NCBI GenBank assembly: GCA_017617145.1
Contig: JAFZWX010000204.1
Coordinates: forward strand, 1 to 64,000
Source: Treponema sp.
GTDB lineage: Bacteria > Spirochaetota > Spirochaetia > Treponematales > Treponemataceae
DNA: 64,000 nt
Direction of reading: 5' to 3'
Shown: positions 1-8,732 of the stretch, one piece after another
Layout: each line of letters begins with the position of its first letter
How positions within the stretch are numbered: position 1 is the first letter of the stretch
Made by a program: the position numbers and the translations under genes
The notes under the pieces: generated by a model
What the model was told of the DNA's origin: nothing
What the model saw: only the letters and a program-made list of their open reading frames with translations
Databases searched by the model: none

Positions 1-552
1 AGGTGTTCCGCCTATAGCCTTAATAAAATCTTCGATAATCTGAGGATTTTCAGGGTCATCAAACTCAAGAACTTTACCAGGACGAAGAAGAAGACAGCCG
101 TAATAAGCACCAATCTTTTTGCCTTTGAAAGGATTTTTTACTGCAGCCTTTACATTGTCCCAGCCAACAACATCACGCAAGATTTCAAGATAATGAAGAA
201 CTTTTGTTTCTCCATGATACTCAATTTCATCCTGCTTAAGATAATTATTCACCTTGAAAGTACAAAGTTCATCTGTCTGAATGTCATGATTAACCTGTTT
301 GATTACGTTATAACACGCAGAACAAAGTGTAACTAAGTCTTTACCAGAATCGCGTGCGTTTGCAAGAGCCCTAACTGAGGATAATTTTGTGGCAAATTCA
401 TCCTTACCCATAGGGTATTCCCCGCCGCAGCACTGCCATTCAGGAATTTCTTCAAGTGTGAATCCTAAAACTTCCGCAGATTTACGCGCATAAAGGTCAA
501 GGTCGAGCGCCTTGTTTTTGAGCGTACATCCCGGAAAATAAGAATATGTCAT
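1..552 (-). CDS. HdrB-like iron-sulfur (CCG domain) protein, 3' end outside window
   Basis: The first 184 codons are present and the reading frame runs off the left edge. It begins MTYSYFPGC and shows the cysteine pattern of the heterodisulfide reductase subunit B family: a Cys in PGCTLK, a CCGG motif, then a CxxC (CSAC), followed by the conserved YYGC segment that opens the second half of a cysteine-rich domain. Such proteins bind a non-cubane 4Fe-4S cluster and pass electrons in Hdr, succinate or fumarate reductase-like complexes. A GGGAG ribosome site lies about five bases before the ATG at 552. In a non-methanogen the substrate is probably not CoM-CoB; a fumarate reductase or electron-bifurcating partner is plausible but not visible here. 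Confidence 0.8.
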   Translation of the reverse strand, partial: MTYSYFPGCTLKNKALDLDLYARKSAEVLGFTLEEIPEWQCCGGEYPMGKDEFATKLSSVRALANARDSGKDLVTLCSACYNVIKQVNHDIQTDELCTFKVNNYLKQDEIEYHGETKVLHYLEILRDVVGWDNVKAAVKNPFKGKKIGAYYGCLLLRPGKVLEFDDPENPQIIEDFIKAIGGTP

Positions 553-674
553 ACTTGCTCCCATAATATTTTGTAACAAATTTATGCAAAATTTATCTTA
601 TTATATTATACTTTTTTTGGGATTTTGTGAAGATATATTTACTGCGTGTTATGAGTTAATAGTCGTTACGAATG

Positions 675-2798
675 TTAATAATCAAGGGAATTCAAAAAAT
701 CAATAATCGTTGGTGAAAGGTTTCTTGCATTATAGTAAACCGAATAATAATCACCGTTTATTATGATTGTCTGACTTAATGGCGAAGCTGTAAGCTGTTT
801 ATTATGATAAGCTTCCCAGTCTCCGTAAAAATATTTGTATTCAATTGTGTCGTGTCCCAAAAGAAATAAAACCGGAACATTATCTGGATATGAAGAATTT
901 TGAGTTTTTTCCATGTAATCATAATGATTTATATTCATCTGGCAATAATTCTTTGAATAATATGTACGTTTATAATATTCGCAAATGATATTACGTTCAT
1001 CATCTGTCCATCCTTGTTGAAAAAGATTTTTGTATATTTCAAAAGTCCAGTCTGCGAAGCCTAAAAGTACTGCTGTTTTATGAAGCATGTAGGATACTTG
1101 TGACCATCGTTTTTGTTGACGAAGCCATTCTTTTTTATTCATTTTATTTGCTTTTAAGGAATCAAAAAATTCTTCTGAAACAAGCGGATCCATCGCAATA
1201 ACAGCTTTTATCTGTTGCGGATATTTACTTGAATACATTTGAACAACGGGGCCGGATTCACAATTTGAATACAAAATAAACTGGTCATTGATATTAAGAT
1301 TCAATAAAACAGTATGAAGTTCATCTACAAGATTTTCAATTGTCCTTGGAGAGTCTGTATCAGGACTAAAGCCTGTACCCGGAAAATCAATAGCAATTAT
1401 TCTATAACCTGCTTCTGAAAGATATTTTGCCATATTTTTATATGAAAGGGTTGGCATGAGCATACCTGTCATTACAACAGTACGAGGGCCTTTACCAACT
1501 GAATATACAGCAATTTTGTGTTCGCCTTTAGAATCTGAATTTACATAGGTGATATTTTGATTTATGTATTTGTCTATAACAGTTTGTGTATTTTTTGTTT
1601 TAATATGACTTGAAATACCAGATAACAAAGTTATTGCAATTATAATTATGAGAAGAATTTTAAAAAGTTTTTTGCCGTCTTTTATTAAAATTGCAGAAAA
1701 TTTCGGATTTTTTGTAAAAAACAGTTTTATTTTTCCAACAACAAAATGGAGCAGAAAAGCAAGAGGTATGGTCAGCACAAGTACTACCAGAACATAAAGC
1801 GGCAGGTTTTTTATATAATATTTTGAAATTGAAGCTTCAGTAATAAAACAATAACCAAAAAGTTGAACAAAAATGCCATGAATTAAGTAAATTTCAAGAG
1901 TAATTGTTCCTAAAAAGGCGAGTATTTTGTTGCCAATCCTGATTTTCATTCCAAGCAGCAGGAGTGTAAATACAAAAGAAACAGAACAAATCATTTGTGA
2001 AATCAGGATAACAAAGCGATTAATCTGATTTTTGTCTATCAAAGCTATTGAAAAAGATAGAATTGTTACAGATGTAGTTAGAACAAGTGTTAATATGTAT
2101 ATTTTTTTATACTTTTCTATAAGTTTTTCTTTATTTTTTGCAAATATCAAGCCTGCTATAAATGCCGGAACAGAATTATACCACCAGGTGCCATAAATCA
2201 TAAAATCACAAAAGATTATATATAATAAAACTCCTAGTGAAGTAAATAAAATTGCTGTTTTTTCTGATTTTGCATATTTAAATGAAAAATAGAAAACCAG
2301 ATATATTATAAGCAGTGTAAAAATATACCATGCATAAGGATTTGTAAGAAAAGGTTCTCCAATAGATAAATAAGAGCTTATAGAAAAATCAGTCTGAAAC
2401 CAGGAACGTCCCCATAAATAAAGAAAATTTGAAAGGATAAGTGTTAATAAAAGTGTTCCTATATGATGTTTTATGAAATTTTGCAGATAATTTTGTTTTG
2501 TTTTATAGCTTAAAAAAAGACCGTAACCCGAAAAAAAGAAAAATATAGCTACAAAAAGATATCCGATATTAACAAACGGATCTAATCCATGAACTATATA
2601 TTCAGAAGGAATCCATGTTGCTGCAGTTTTTTGGCTCAAATGATGAAAAACAATACAGATTGCAGAAAATCCCTGTAATGCTTTTGTTTGATTTAATGAA
2701 AGAAAATCTTCATTCCACTGATTTTTTTTAAAAAATTTTGATTTGAAAAACAATAAAAAAACTAAAACAGGGTAGTATATATATATAATAAAATTCAT
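675..2798 (-). CDS. Membrane acyltransferase 3 fused to alpha/beta-hydrolase-like domain
   Basis: 707 residues. Residues about 1-385 are a polytopic membrane domain of the acyltransferase 3 (OafA/OpgC-like) family: an FHHL histidine motif near residue 52, an FFSGYGLF segment and about ten hydrophobic helices. After another membrane helix (about 378-397) comes a soluble alpha/beta-hydrolase fold (about 420-707) with VVMTGML, IAIDFPGTGFS and a nucleophile elbow. The elbow reads SNCES instead of GxSxG, so the nucleophile position is Cys513. The usual C-terminal His region reads NGDYYSVYY, with no obvious histidine. The acyltransferase half would move acyl groups onto an envelope sugar; the second half may bind or cleave such an ester, or be non-catalytic. 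A strong AGGAGAG ribosome site precedes the ATG. It lies 41 bases downstream of fumC on the same strand. Confidence 0.75.
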   Translation of the reverse strand: MNFIIYIYYPVLVFLLFFKSKFFKKNQWNEDFLSLNQTKALQGFSAICIVFHHLSQKTAATWIPSEYIVHGLDPFVNIGYLFVAIFFFFSGYGLFLSYKTKQNYLQNFIKHHIGTLLLTLILSNFLYLWGRSWFQTDFSISSYLSIGEPFLTNPYAWYIFTLLIIYLVFYFSFKYAKSEKTAILFTSLGVLLYIIFCDFMIYGTWWYNSVPAFIAGLIFAKNKEKLIEKYKKIYILTLVLTTSVTILSFSIALIDKNQINRFVILISQMICSVSFVFTLLLLGMKIRIGNKILAFLGTITLEIYLIHGIFVQLFGYCFITEASISKYYIKNLPLYVLVVLVLTIPLAFLLHFVVGKIKLFFTKNPKFSAILIKDGKKLFKILLIIIIAITLLSGISSHIKTKNTQTVIDKYINQNITYVNSDSKGEHKIAVYSVGKGPRTVVMTGMLMPTLSYKNMAKYLSEAGYRIIAIDFPGTGFSPDTDSPRTIENLVDELHTVLLNLNINDQFILYSNCESGPVVQMYSSKYPQQIKAVIAMDPLVSEEFFDSLKANKMNKKEWLRQQKRWSQVSYMLHKTAVLLGFADWTFEIYKNLFQQGWTDDERNIICEYYKRTYYSKNYCQMNINHYDYMEKTQNSSYPDNVPVLFLLGHDTIEYKYFYGDWEAYHNKQLTASPLSQTIIINGDYYSVYYNARNLSPTIIDFLNSLDY

Positions 2799-2839
2799 GG
2801 TTTATATCTCTCCTGTTTTAGTTTTTTATAAAAAAAGTC

Positions 2840-4225
2840 TTATTTAGGAAATGCCATAGCCTCTGGCTTGAAAACTTCGTCAAACTTTTCGGCTGTCAAA
2901 AATCCTAGACCTACGCAGGCTTCTTTGAGCGAAATATTTTCATCAAAGGCTTTATGGGCTGTTTTTGCGGCATTTTCGTAGCCGATGTATGGGTTCAAAG
3001 CAGTAACGAGCATCAGCGAATTGTAAAGGTTGTGATGCATTTTATCTTTGTTTGCTTTGATTCCTACAGCGCAGTTTTTGTTAAAGCTGAGCATTGCTTC
3101 AGCAAGAAGGCGTGCACTCTGTATAAAGTTGTAGGCAATTACCGGCATGAATACGTTTAATTCAAAGTTACCCTGGCTTGCGGCAAAACCAATTGCGGCA
3201 TCGTTACCCATTACCTGAACTGCAACCATTGTTACGGCTTCGCACTGAGTTGGGTTTACTTTTCCAGGCATAATTGAAGAACCCGGTTCGTTTTCCGGAA
3301 TGTGGATTTCTCCAAGACCATCGCGTGGACCACTTGCAAGCCAGCGTACGTCGTTTGCAATTTTCATCATGTCTGCGGCAAGAGCTTTGATTGCTCCATG
3401 TGCGTAAACCAATTCATCTTTACTTGTGAGTGCGTGGAACTTGTTGCCTGCTGTAACAAACTTTTTGCCTGTAAGTTCACTAACGCATTCTGCAACTTTT
3501 TTGTCAAAGCCTTTTGGTGCGTTCAAACCTGTTCCAACTGCAGTACCACCGAGGGCAAGCTGCTTAAGGAACGGAAGTGAAGTCTGAAGCATTTTTTTGT
3601 CCTGCTCTAACGAAATTCTCCAGCCGCTGATTTCCTGACCAAACGAAATTGGTACAGCATCCTGAAGGTGAGTACGGCCAGATTTTACAATCTTCATGTT
3701 TTCTTTTTCAAGTTTTTTGAAGGTAGCAACAAGTGTGTCTATTGCAGGGAATAATTTATCTTCGATTGCACAAACTGCAGAAATATGAAGTGCAGTAGGG
3801 AAGGTGTCGTTTGAAGACTGACTCATGTTAATGTCATCATTAGGGTGACAGAGCTTTTTACCTGCAATCTCATTTGCGCGGTTTGCAATAACTTCGTTTG
3901 CATTCATGTTGCTCTGAGTTCCGGAACCTGTCTGCCATACAACAAGTGGGAAGTGGTCGTTTAATTTTCCGGCAATTACTTCGTCACAGGCTTTTTTAAT
4001 TGCACTGAGCTTTTCTTTAGTCATCTTCTGTGGCTTGAGCGCATTGTTTGCCATAGCGGCAGCCTTTTTAAGATATCCGAATGCCTTTGTAATTTCGCGA
4101 GGCATTGTTTCAATATCTACACCAATTTCAAAGTTCTGATGGCTTCTCTGTGTTTGAGCTCCCCAGTATTTATCTGCAGGAACTTTTACTTCGCCCATTG
4201 AGTCATGTTCAATTTTAAAATTCAT
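2840..4225 (-). CDS. fumC: Class II fumarate hydratase
   Basis: 461 residues, the normal length for class II fumarase, which interconverts fumarate and malate in the cytoplasm without an iron-sulfur cluster. Visible family marks are [10 protein letters not shown] (catalytic-site His), [19 protein letters not shown] and the lyase signature [11 protein letters not shown] with the mobile-loop serines. I chose the ATG at 4225 ([11 protein letters not shown]) because AAGGA sits seven bases upstream; a TTG five codons earlier has no such site. It belongs to the reductive branch to succinate, or to malate metabolism. The neighbouring ldh is on the same strand but is separated from it by strong hairpins, so the two may be transcribed independently. 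Confidence 0.95.
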   Translation of the reverse strand: MNFKIEHDSMGEVKVPADKYWGAQTQRSHQNFEIGVDIETMPREITKAFGYLKKAAAMANNALKPQKMTKEKLSAIKKACDEVIAGKLNDHFPLVVWQTGSGTQSNMNANEVIANRANEIAGKKLCHPNDDINMSQSSNDTFPTALHISAVCAIEDKLFPAIDTLVATFKKLEKENMKIVKSGRTHLQDAVPISFGQEISGWRISLEQDKKMLQTSLPFLKQLALGGTAVGTGLNAPKGFDKKVAECVSELTGKKFVTAGNKFHALTSKDELVYAHGAIKALAADMMKIANDVRWLASGPRDGLGEIHIPENEPGSSIMPGKVNPTQCEAVTMVAVQVMGNDAAIGFAASQGNFELNVFMPVIAYNFIQSARLLAEAMLSFNKNCAVGIKANKDKMHHNLYNSLMLVTALNPYIGYENAAKTAHKAFDENISLKEACVGLGFLTAEKFDEVFKPEAMAFPK

Positions 4226-4246
4226 AATAATATCCTTCAAAGTGGT

Positions 4247-4286
4247 AAACCTAAAAATTGCTTTCGCAATTTTTTTAACGGTTTGC
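4247..4286. terminator. Bidirectional hairpin terminator between ldh and fumC
   Basis: AAAAATTGC at 4253-4261 and GCAATTTTT at 4266-4274 form a nine-base-pair stem with a TTTC loop and T-runs on both strands. An outer AAACC/GGTTT pair (around 4248 and 4280) encloses it. It lies downstream of ldh on the minus strand. The conserved TAAAAA...TTTTTTTAACG frame recurs at 5674-5701 and 5833-5859 with different stem tips. Confidence 0.7.
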
Positions 4287-4297
4287 TATTTAACACC

Positions 4298-4311
4298 GGC
4301 CGCCAGCGGCC
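4298..4311. terminator. GC-rich perfect palindrome just after the ldh stop
   Basis: GGCCGC-CA-GCGGCC is a perfect inverted repeat eight bases downstream of the ldh stop codon (minus strand) and just before the AT-rich hairpin at 4247-4286. Together they look like a two-part transcript end. No T-run follows this stem directly, so it may be a 3'-protecting hairpin rather than the terminator itself. Confidence 0.5.
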
Positions 4312-4318
4312 TTACACA

Positions 4319-5260
4319 TTAGAATTTCAACTGTTTAATAACGTCTTTAAGACACTCTGCACTGTGGCGGAGCGATGCAACTTCGTTGTCCAAAAGTGGA
4401 GCAACTACGCGGCCTGTAATTCCCTTGCGACCGATAACTGCAGGAATAGAAAGACAAACATCATCAATTCCATATTCGCCTGTAAGCATTGTAGACACTG
4501 TAAGAACAGAATCGGTTGTGTAGTTCAAAGCTTCGCAAAGGTGGCAGGTTGTAATACCAATTGCATAGTTTGTACAGTTTTTAGCAGCAATAATAATTCC
4601 GCCTGATTTTCTTATGTAATCTTCAACATCATCCTTATTGAGTTCCGGAGCCTTAATGCCTTCAAGTGCTGCAGCATATTTTTCTACAGGAACCGAACCG
4701 ATATTTGCAAGTGACCATGGAACAAATGAAGAGTCACCGTGTTCACCAAATACATAACCGTGAACATTTTCCTGTGCTACCTTGTAAGTTTCTGCAATGC
4801 GGGCACGGAAGCGGGCTGTATCAAGCATTGTTCCAGTACCAAAAATGTGATCTTCTGGAATGCCGGAAGTTTTAATAAACTGATATGTAAGGATATCAAC
4901 AGGATTTGCAACGATTACATAAAGTGCGTTTGGAGCAACCTTTGTAATTTCCGGGATGATTGTTTTTGTAATATCAACATTGATCTGTGCAAGGTCAAGA
5001 CGAGACTGACCAGGTTTGCGTGCTACACCAGAGGTAACAACAACTATATCTGAATCTTTTGCGTCGGCATAATCACCATCATGAATTGAAACAGGTCCTA
5101 CAAAAGGAGTTCCCTGACGGATATCCATTGCTTCGCCCATTGCTCTGTCTTTAGCAATATCGATCAAAACGATTTCTGAAGCAAGTTGTTTAATTGTTAA
5201 TGCAAATGCGATTGTTGAACCAACCTGACCTGCACCGATGATAGTGATTTTGTTTGACAT
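4319..5260 (-). CDS. ldh: L-lactate dehydrogenase
   Basis: 313 residues, full length. It reduces pyruvate to L-lactate with NADH, regenerating NAD in fermentation. The N-terminal Rossmann fold shows GAGQVGS. The substrate loop reads ARKPGQSRLDL: the residue at the specificity position is Gln, as in lactate dehydrogenases, rather than the Arg of malate dehydrogenases. The active-site GEHGDSS with catalytic His is present, as are NPVDILT and the R of DTARFR. An AGGAGA ribosome site precedes the ATG. It is on the same strand as fumC. Malate dehydrogenase is the main alternative and is made unlikely by the Gln. Confidence 0.93.
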   Translation of the reverse strand: MSNKITIIGAGQVGSTIAFALTIKQLASEIVLIDIAKDRAMGEAMDIRQGTPFVGPVSIHDGDYADAKDSDIVVVTSGVARKPGQSRLDLAQINVDITKTIIPEITKVAPNALYVIVANPVDILTYQFIKTSGIPEDHIFGTGTMLDTARFRARIAETYKVAQENVHGYVFGEHGDSSFVPWSLANIGSVPVEKYAAALEGIKAPELNKDDVEDYIRKSGGIIIAAKNCTNYAIGITTCHLCEALNYTTDSVLTVSTMLTGEYGIDDVCLSIPAVIGRKGITGRVVAPLLDNEVASLRHSAECLKDVIKQLKF

Positions 5261-5287
5261 TTAATTTCTCCTGAGTTAAAGATTTTC

Positions 5288-5374
5288 CGGAAAGAGGGAG
5301 ATTCGAACTCCCGGTAACATTTCTGCTACGCATCCCTTCCAAGGATGTACCTTAAACCGCTCGGACATCTTTCC
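5288..5374 (-). tRNA. tRNA-Ser (anticodon GGA)
   Basis: The minus strand gives a type II tRNA with a long variable arm. The seven-base acceptor stem GGAAAGA/TCTTTCC closes; the anticodon stem CATCC/GGATG carries loop TTGGAAG, anticodon GGA; the T-arm contains GTTCGAATC. The discriminator base is G, as expected for serine. CCA is not encoded. It lies just upstream of ldh on the same strand. Confidence 0.95.
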
Positions 5375-5449
5375 AAAAAATAGTTTCAGAATATTATATA
5401 GGAAATAATCTAAATATTCCACACTTTTTATAAAAAAAGAATGTCGCTA

Positions 5450-5476
5450 TTGACTTTTTTTATATTATTTTATAAA
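5450..5476 (+). promoter_or_regulatory. Candidate promoter of tRNA-Gly
   Basis: TTGACT at 5450-5455 is followed by TATAAA at 5471-5476 with a short 15-base spacer; AAGTAT at 5475-5480 is an alternative -10. It ends about 15 bases before the tRNA 5' end. The surrounding sequence is so AT-rich that the exact -10 is uncertain. Confidence 0.5.
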
Positions 5477-5490
5477 GTATAAACATCTTT

Positions 5491-5563
5491 GCGGCAGTCA
5501 TATAACGGCTTATTATCTCAGCCTTCCAAGCTGATGACGAGGGTTCGACTCCCTTCTGCCGCT
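5491..5563 (+). tRNA. tRNA-Gly (anticodon TCC)
   Basis: Acceptor stem GCGGCAG pairs with CTGCCGC; the anticodon stem TCAGC/GCTGA holds loop CTTCCAA, anticodon TCC; the T-arm reads GGGTTCGACTCCC. The discriminator base is T and CCA is not encoded. Its last twelve bases recur three more times downstream (see the repeat at 5564-5908). Confidence 0.95.
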
Positions 5564-5908
5564 TTCAAACGCTTCCTGAATGGGAAGCGTTTTTGTTTTA
5601 ACATAACATTTCGTATGAGCAAGGGAGTCGAACCCGGGTTCTAGCCGCTCGATAAATCTCGCGCCCAATTTGCTAAAAATGCTGTTCGCATTTTTTTAAC
5701 GCAAATTGTCTTCTGCCGCTGAATAACAGCGCTTCCTGACTCGGGAAGCGTTTTTTATTTAACCACGGGCTCTGAGGGGAGTCGAACCCAACGGGTTCTC
5801 ACGCGTTGCATAAATGCAACGGCGCAAAATGCTAAAAACCCTGGCGGCTTTTTTTAACGCATTTTGTCTTCTGCCGCTATTCTATAAAGTGGATTGTCTT
5901 CTGCCGCT
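5564..5908 (+). repeat. Degenerate tandem array ending in tRNA-Gly 3' tails
   Basis: There is no gene between tRNA-Gly and 5925. Two units of about 157 bases follow the tRNA. Each has, in order, a CGCTTCC/GGAAGCG terminator hairpin, an inverted T-arm-like GGAGTCGAACCC, a stem with a TAAA centre, a nested TAAAAA/TTTTTTTAACG hairpin and the tail TCTTCTGCCGCT. The tail equals the tRNA-Gly 3' end and recurs at 5709-5720, 5867-5878 and 5897-5908. The last unit is shortened to about 30 bases. Stem sequences differ between the units but remain complementary. Confidence 0.75.
5567..5596 (+). terminator. Rho-independent terminator after tRNA-Gly
   Basis: AAACGCTTCC (5567-5576) and GGAAGCGTTT (5583-5592) form a ten-base-pair stem with a six-base loop, followed by TTGTTTT. 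A near-copy, GCGCTTCC/GGAAGCG with a longer T-run, recurs at about 5730-5757 in the next repeat unit. Confidence 0.85.
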
Positions 5909-5924
5909 GTTTTATAATGATTTT

Positions 5925-7427
5925 TTATCTTCTTCTGCGATCTATACCGCTTTCCTTATAGAATAATGATTTGTCTTTATACATTTCGGTATCGGCAATA
6001 TGTTCAAGTTTGTCTATGGAAGAACCAGGGTTATCTTTGACAGAGGCATAGCCTATAGCAAGAAAAAGGTTAGGATTATAGACACCTTTCCATTTATTTG
6101 ATTTTTCTTTTATGGCGGCTTTTAATCCTTCGGGATTATCAAGATTTGTTATTATCATAAACTCATCGCCACCGATACGGTAAACTTTTCCTTTGTTTCC
6201 TACAGTTTTTGAAAGACAGTTTGCGGCAGCTTTTATAAGTTCATCTCCTGCTGCATGGCCATTTTTATCATTTGCTCTTTTAAGTCCATTGATATCAATT
6301 GAAAAAAGAACAAAATCCGGTTCAAGGGTATTATTTCTTAAATTAATTAAATCTTCATCATAAGCACGTCGGTTAAACAGTCTTGTCATTTCATCGGTCA
6401 TAGAAATTTTTATAAGATTTTCTTCGCGGCGTTTCTCTTCGTCTACGTTATGGATAGTGTAAATTACAAGATTTGGAATTCCGTCTATACCTGAATCAAC
6501 TGTAATATACTGTGCACGGAACCAGCCTGAATCAACATCAATAAAATCGGCACTTATTAATTTTTTATTTGTGAGGCGCGATCTTACGGTTCTAATATTT
6601 GTAAATTCTTTAAAATCATCAAGCTGTTCTGGTAATATTTTTTCATCAATTTTTTGATTCATAAGGGTTTGAGTCTGGTTGTCCAGATCAATTTCATGCT
6701 TTGTTTGAGTCGTATCTCGCAAAGACATTTCTGTATTATTCACAAAATCAATAAGGTTTACCTGGTCATAAATTTCGGCCATAGAGTCAAGAATTCCCAT
6801 TTTTTCTTTCATGGATTTTTTCTGCTCTTTGATTACAATTTTTTGTGAATGAAGGCTTTTAAAATATTCCAGCGTAAGCTTTCCAATAATATAGCCGCAA
6901 ACAAACATGAGTGTCAGTTCAATTGTATAGCCGCTTACCTTATCAATAAAAAATGCCATAGGAGTAGCATAATCGGATCTTACAGCAGCAAAATATGTAG
7001 AGTTATACCATACTGATATAATAAGTAAAATATAATTCAAAGCAGAAGCATAAAAATACAGATATTTTTCGCAGAAAAGCAGGCTTAAAAGTGGAATACC
7101 AAACCACAATATATAAACACCTACATTATGACAGGACATATATAAAATAAGTAAATCTAAAATTGTAAGGGCAAATAAAAATGTAAAAGATTTGCCTGGA
7201 AATTTTTTACACAAAAAACGATGAATTGTTGCCAGAATAGCAAGCATTATAGAAATGAATATACAGGTAGTATATTTAATCTCTAAAAAAAGACCGAGTT
7301 TTCTTGCCAAGGCAATAGCAGGTCCGGATAAAATAAAAAACCATAAAACTCTGTTCATGTATTTATTTACTTTAATGCGGTTAGCCCTTAAAAACTCTTC
7401 ATATTCTGCAGAAATTTTTCCCTGCAT
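5925..7427 (-). CDS. Membrane diguanylate cyclase (GGDEF)
   Basis: About 500 residues. The N-terminal 200 residues contain six hydrophobic helices. A coiled linker with a PAS-like stretch follows, and then a C-terminal GGDEF domain with the full active-site motif RIGGDEFMI and the upstream DEMTRLFNRRAYD. It should make cyclic-di-GMP from two GTP at the inner membrane face. No RxxD inhibitory site was obvious. I prefer the ATG at 7427 (MQGKISAEYEEF) because GGAG lies six bases before it; ATG at 7439 and TTG at 7445 are alternative in-frame starts. It is followed by umuC's 3' side but is transcribed away from it. EAL, HD-GYP and PilZ proteins elsewhere in the window could be partners. Confidence 0.85.
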   Translation of the reverse strand: MQGKISAEYEEFLRANRIKVNKYMNRVLWFFILSGPAIALARKLGLFLEIKYTTCIFISIMLAILATIHRFLCKKFPGKSFTFLFALTILDLLILYMSCHNVGVYILWFGIPLLSLLFCEKYLYFYASALNYILLIISVWYNSTYFAAVRSDYATPMAFFIDKVSGYTIELTLMFVCGYIIGKLTLEYFKSLHSQKIVIKEQKKSMKEKMGILDSMAEIYDQVNLIDFVNNTEMSLRDTTQTKHEIDLDNQTQTLMNQKIDEKILPEQLDDFKEFTNIRTVRSRLTNKKLISADFIDVDSGWFRAQYITVDSGIDGIPNLVIYTIHNVDEEKRREENLIKISMTDEMTRLFNRRAYDEDLINLRNNTLEPDFVLFSIDINGLKRANDKNGHAAGDELIKAAANCLSKTVGNKGKVYRIGGDEFMIITNLDNPEGLKAAIKEKSNKWKGVYNPNLFLAIGYASVKDNPGSSIDKLEHIADTEMYKDKSLFYKESGIDRRRR

Positions 7428-7475
7428 ATTGTGCTCCATGTGCAAATATCAATATACATTCTAACACACAATTGA

Positions 7476-8732
7476 TTATTTAACCACCGGAACATTTAAA
7501 ATATCAGTTGTAACGCGGGGACTTAAAAATTTACGCGACATCTGCCACCCGTCTTTTGTCCAGGATTTTGCAAGGGTTATGGAGCGGCGTCCGCAGGAAG
7601 TGGTAATCTGGTCTATGGCTTTCATAAGGTTTACCTTTTTTATGTCTTCCATAGGATCTACCCACAGACAGCTTTGATATTGTGCAGGTAGAATCCGTAA
7701 AAGATTTACCATTATCACCTTGTAGCCGTAACCCGGGCGGTATATGTGGGGCAGTGTGAGTCTTGCGGCATTTACAATATCGGGGGTGTAGGAGGTGAGT
7801 CTGGGAAGCTCTACTGCTGCGGCGTTGGAATATATTTCGTCTGTTTTATCTGAATAATAGTTGCAGGTAGAGATGCAAATCTGCACCATCTGACATTCGC
7901 AGTTCTGTTTGCGAAGCTTTTCTACTGCAAGCTCGGTATATTCCACAAGTGCGCATTCCAGTGTTGCCATATCATAAACCTTTATTGAAAACTGACGGCT
8001 AGCTGTAATTATATCTTTTTTTCTTTTTGGAATTTTTTCCATGCAGCGTACCCCGTTCAGTTCCTGTACTGTTTCAAAACCAACTGATGTAAGAAGTTTT
8101 TTTGCTTGTCCTGGCAGCATATTTTTGAGCATAAGGGCATTTTTTATGCCATGCTGTGCAAGTTTTCTGGCACGGGCAGGCCCTATTCCCCAGATAGTTC
8201 CGCAGTCAGTCTGTTCCAGAAGTGCGTCAATTTCGGCTTCATTATAAACAAAAACACCTCCATGTTCCTTTGCTTTTTTGTTGTACAGTTTGGCCAGCGT
8301 TTTTGTAGGGGCGGCCCCCACGCAGATTGGAATGCCTACTTCTTTTGCAATGCGCCTTTTTAGTTCAAAACCTATTTCTTCATAGTCCTTTATGCTCCAG
8401 TTGCATTTGTCAAAAAATAAAAAGCATTCATCTATTGAGTATTCTTCTACGTCAGGGGCATATTCAAGATAAATTGAGGTTATGCGGCGGCTGATATCGG
8501 CATAAAGAGTATAATTACTTGAAAAAACAGTAATTCCACGGTCTTCGCAGATATGACGAACCTTAAAGAACGGGTCACCGCGCTTAATTCCGCAGTTTTT
8601 TGCTTCCTTGTTCAGGGCAATTATTATTCCGTCGTTGTTCGAAAGCACTGCAACAGGTTTTCCGCGTAAATCAGGCCGGTAAATCTGTTCGCACGAAGCA
8701 TAAAAGGAGTTTCCGTCTGCGTGTAAAATCAT
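7476..8732 (-). CDS. umuC: Y-family DNA polymerase V catalytic subunit (UmuC)
   Basis: 418 residues, close to E. coli UmuC (422). It is an error-prone translesion polymerase acting at stalled forks with UmuD'. Visible are the N-terminal palm motif HADGNSFYASCEQ with its metal-binding Asp, the second catalytic motif YSIDECF, a helix-hairpin-helix region around IWGIGPARARKLAQ and a UmuC-type C-terminal extension. The start codon overlaps the stop of the upstream umuD-like gene by four bases (ATGA), so translation is probably coupled. It should be controlled by the promoter and palindrome at 9042-9093. Confidence 0.92.
   Translation of the reverse strand: MILHADGNSFYASCEQIYRPDLRGKPVAVLSNNDGIIIALNKEAKNCGIKRGDPFFKVRHICEDRGITVFSSNYTLYADISRRITSIYLEYAPDVEEYSIDECFLFFDKCNWSIKDYEEIGFELKRRIAKEVGIPICVGAAPTKTLAKLYNKKAKEHGGVFVYNEAEIDALLEQTDCGTIWGIGPARARKLAQHGIKNALMLKNMLPGQAKKLLTSVGFETVQELNGVRCMEKIPKRKKDIITASRQFSIKVYDMATLECALVEYTELAVEKLRKQNCECQMVQICISTCNYYSDKTDEIYSNAAAVELPRLTSYTPDIVNAARLTLPHIYRPGYGYKVIMVNLLRILPAQYQSCLWVDPMEDIKKVNLMKAIDQITTSCGRRSITLAKSWTKDGWQMSRKFLSPRVTTDILNVPVVK

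Noticed and set aside
3302..3580. Open frames opposite fumC and similar frames opposite metG, mfd and others
   Set aside because: They are antisense shadows of strongly conserved genes, have no ribosome sites and show cysteine-rich, unnatural composition.
4226..4240. Upstream TTG start for fumC
   Set aside because: AAGGA lies correctly for the ATG at 4225 and overlaps the extra codons.
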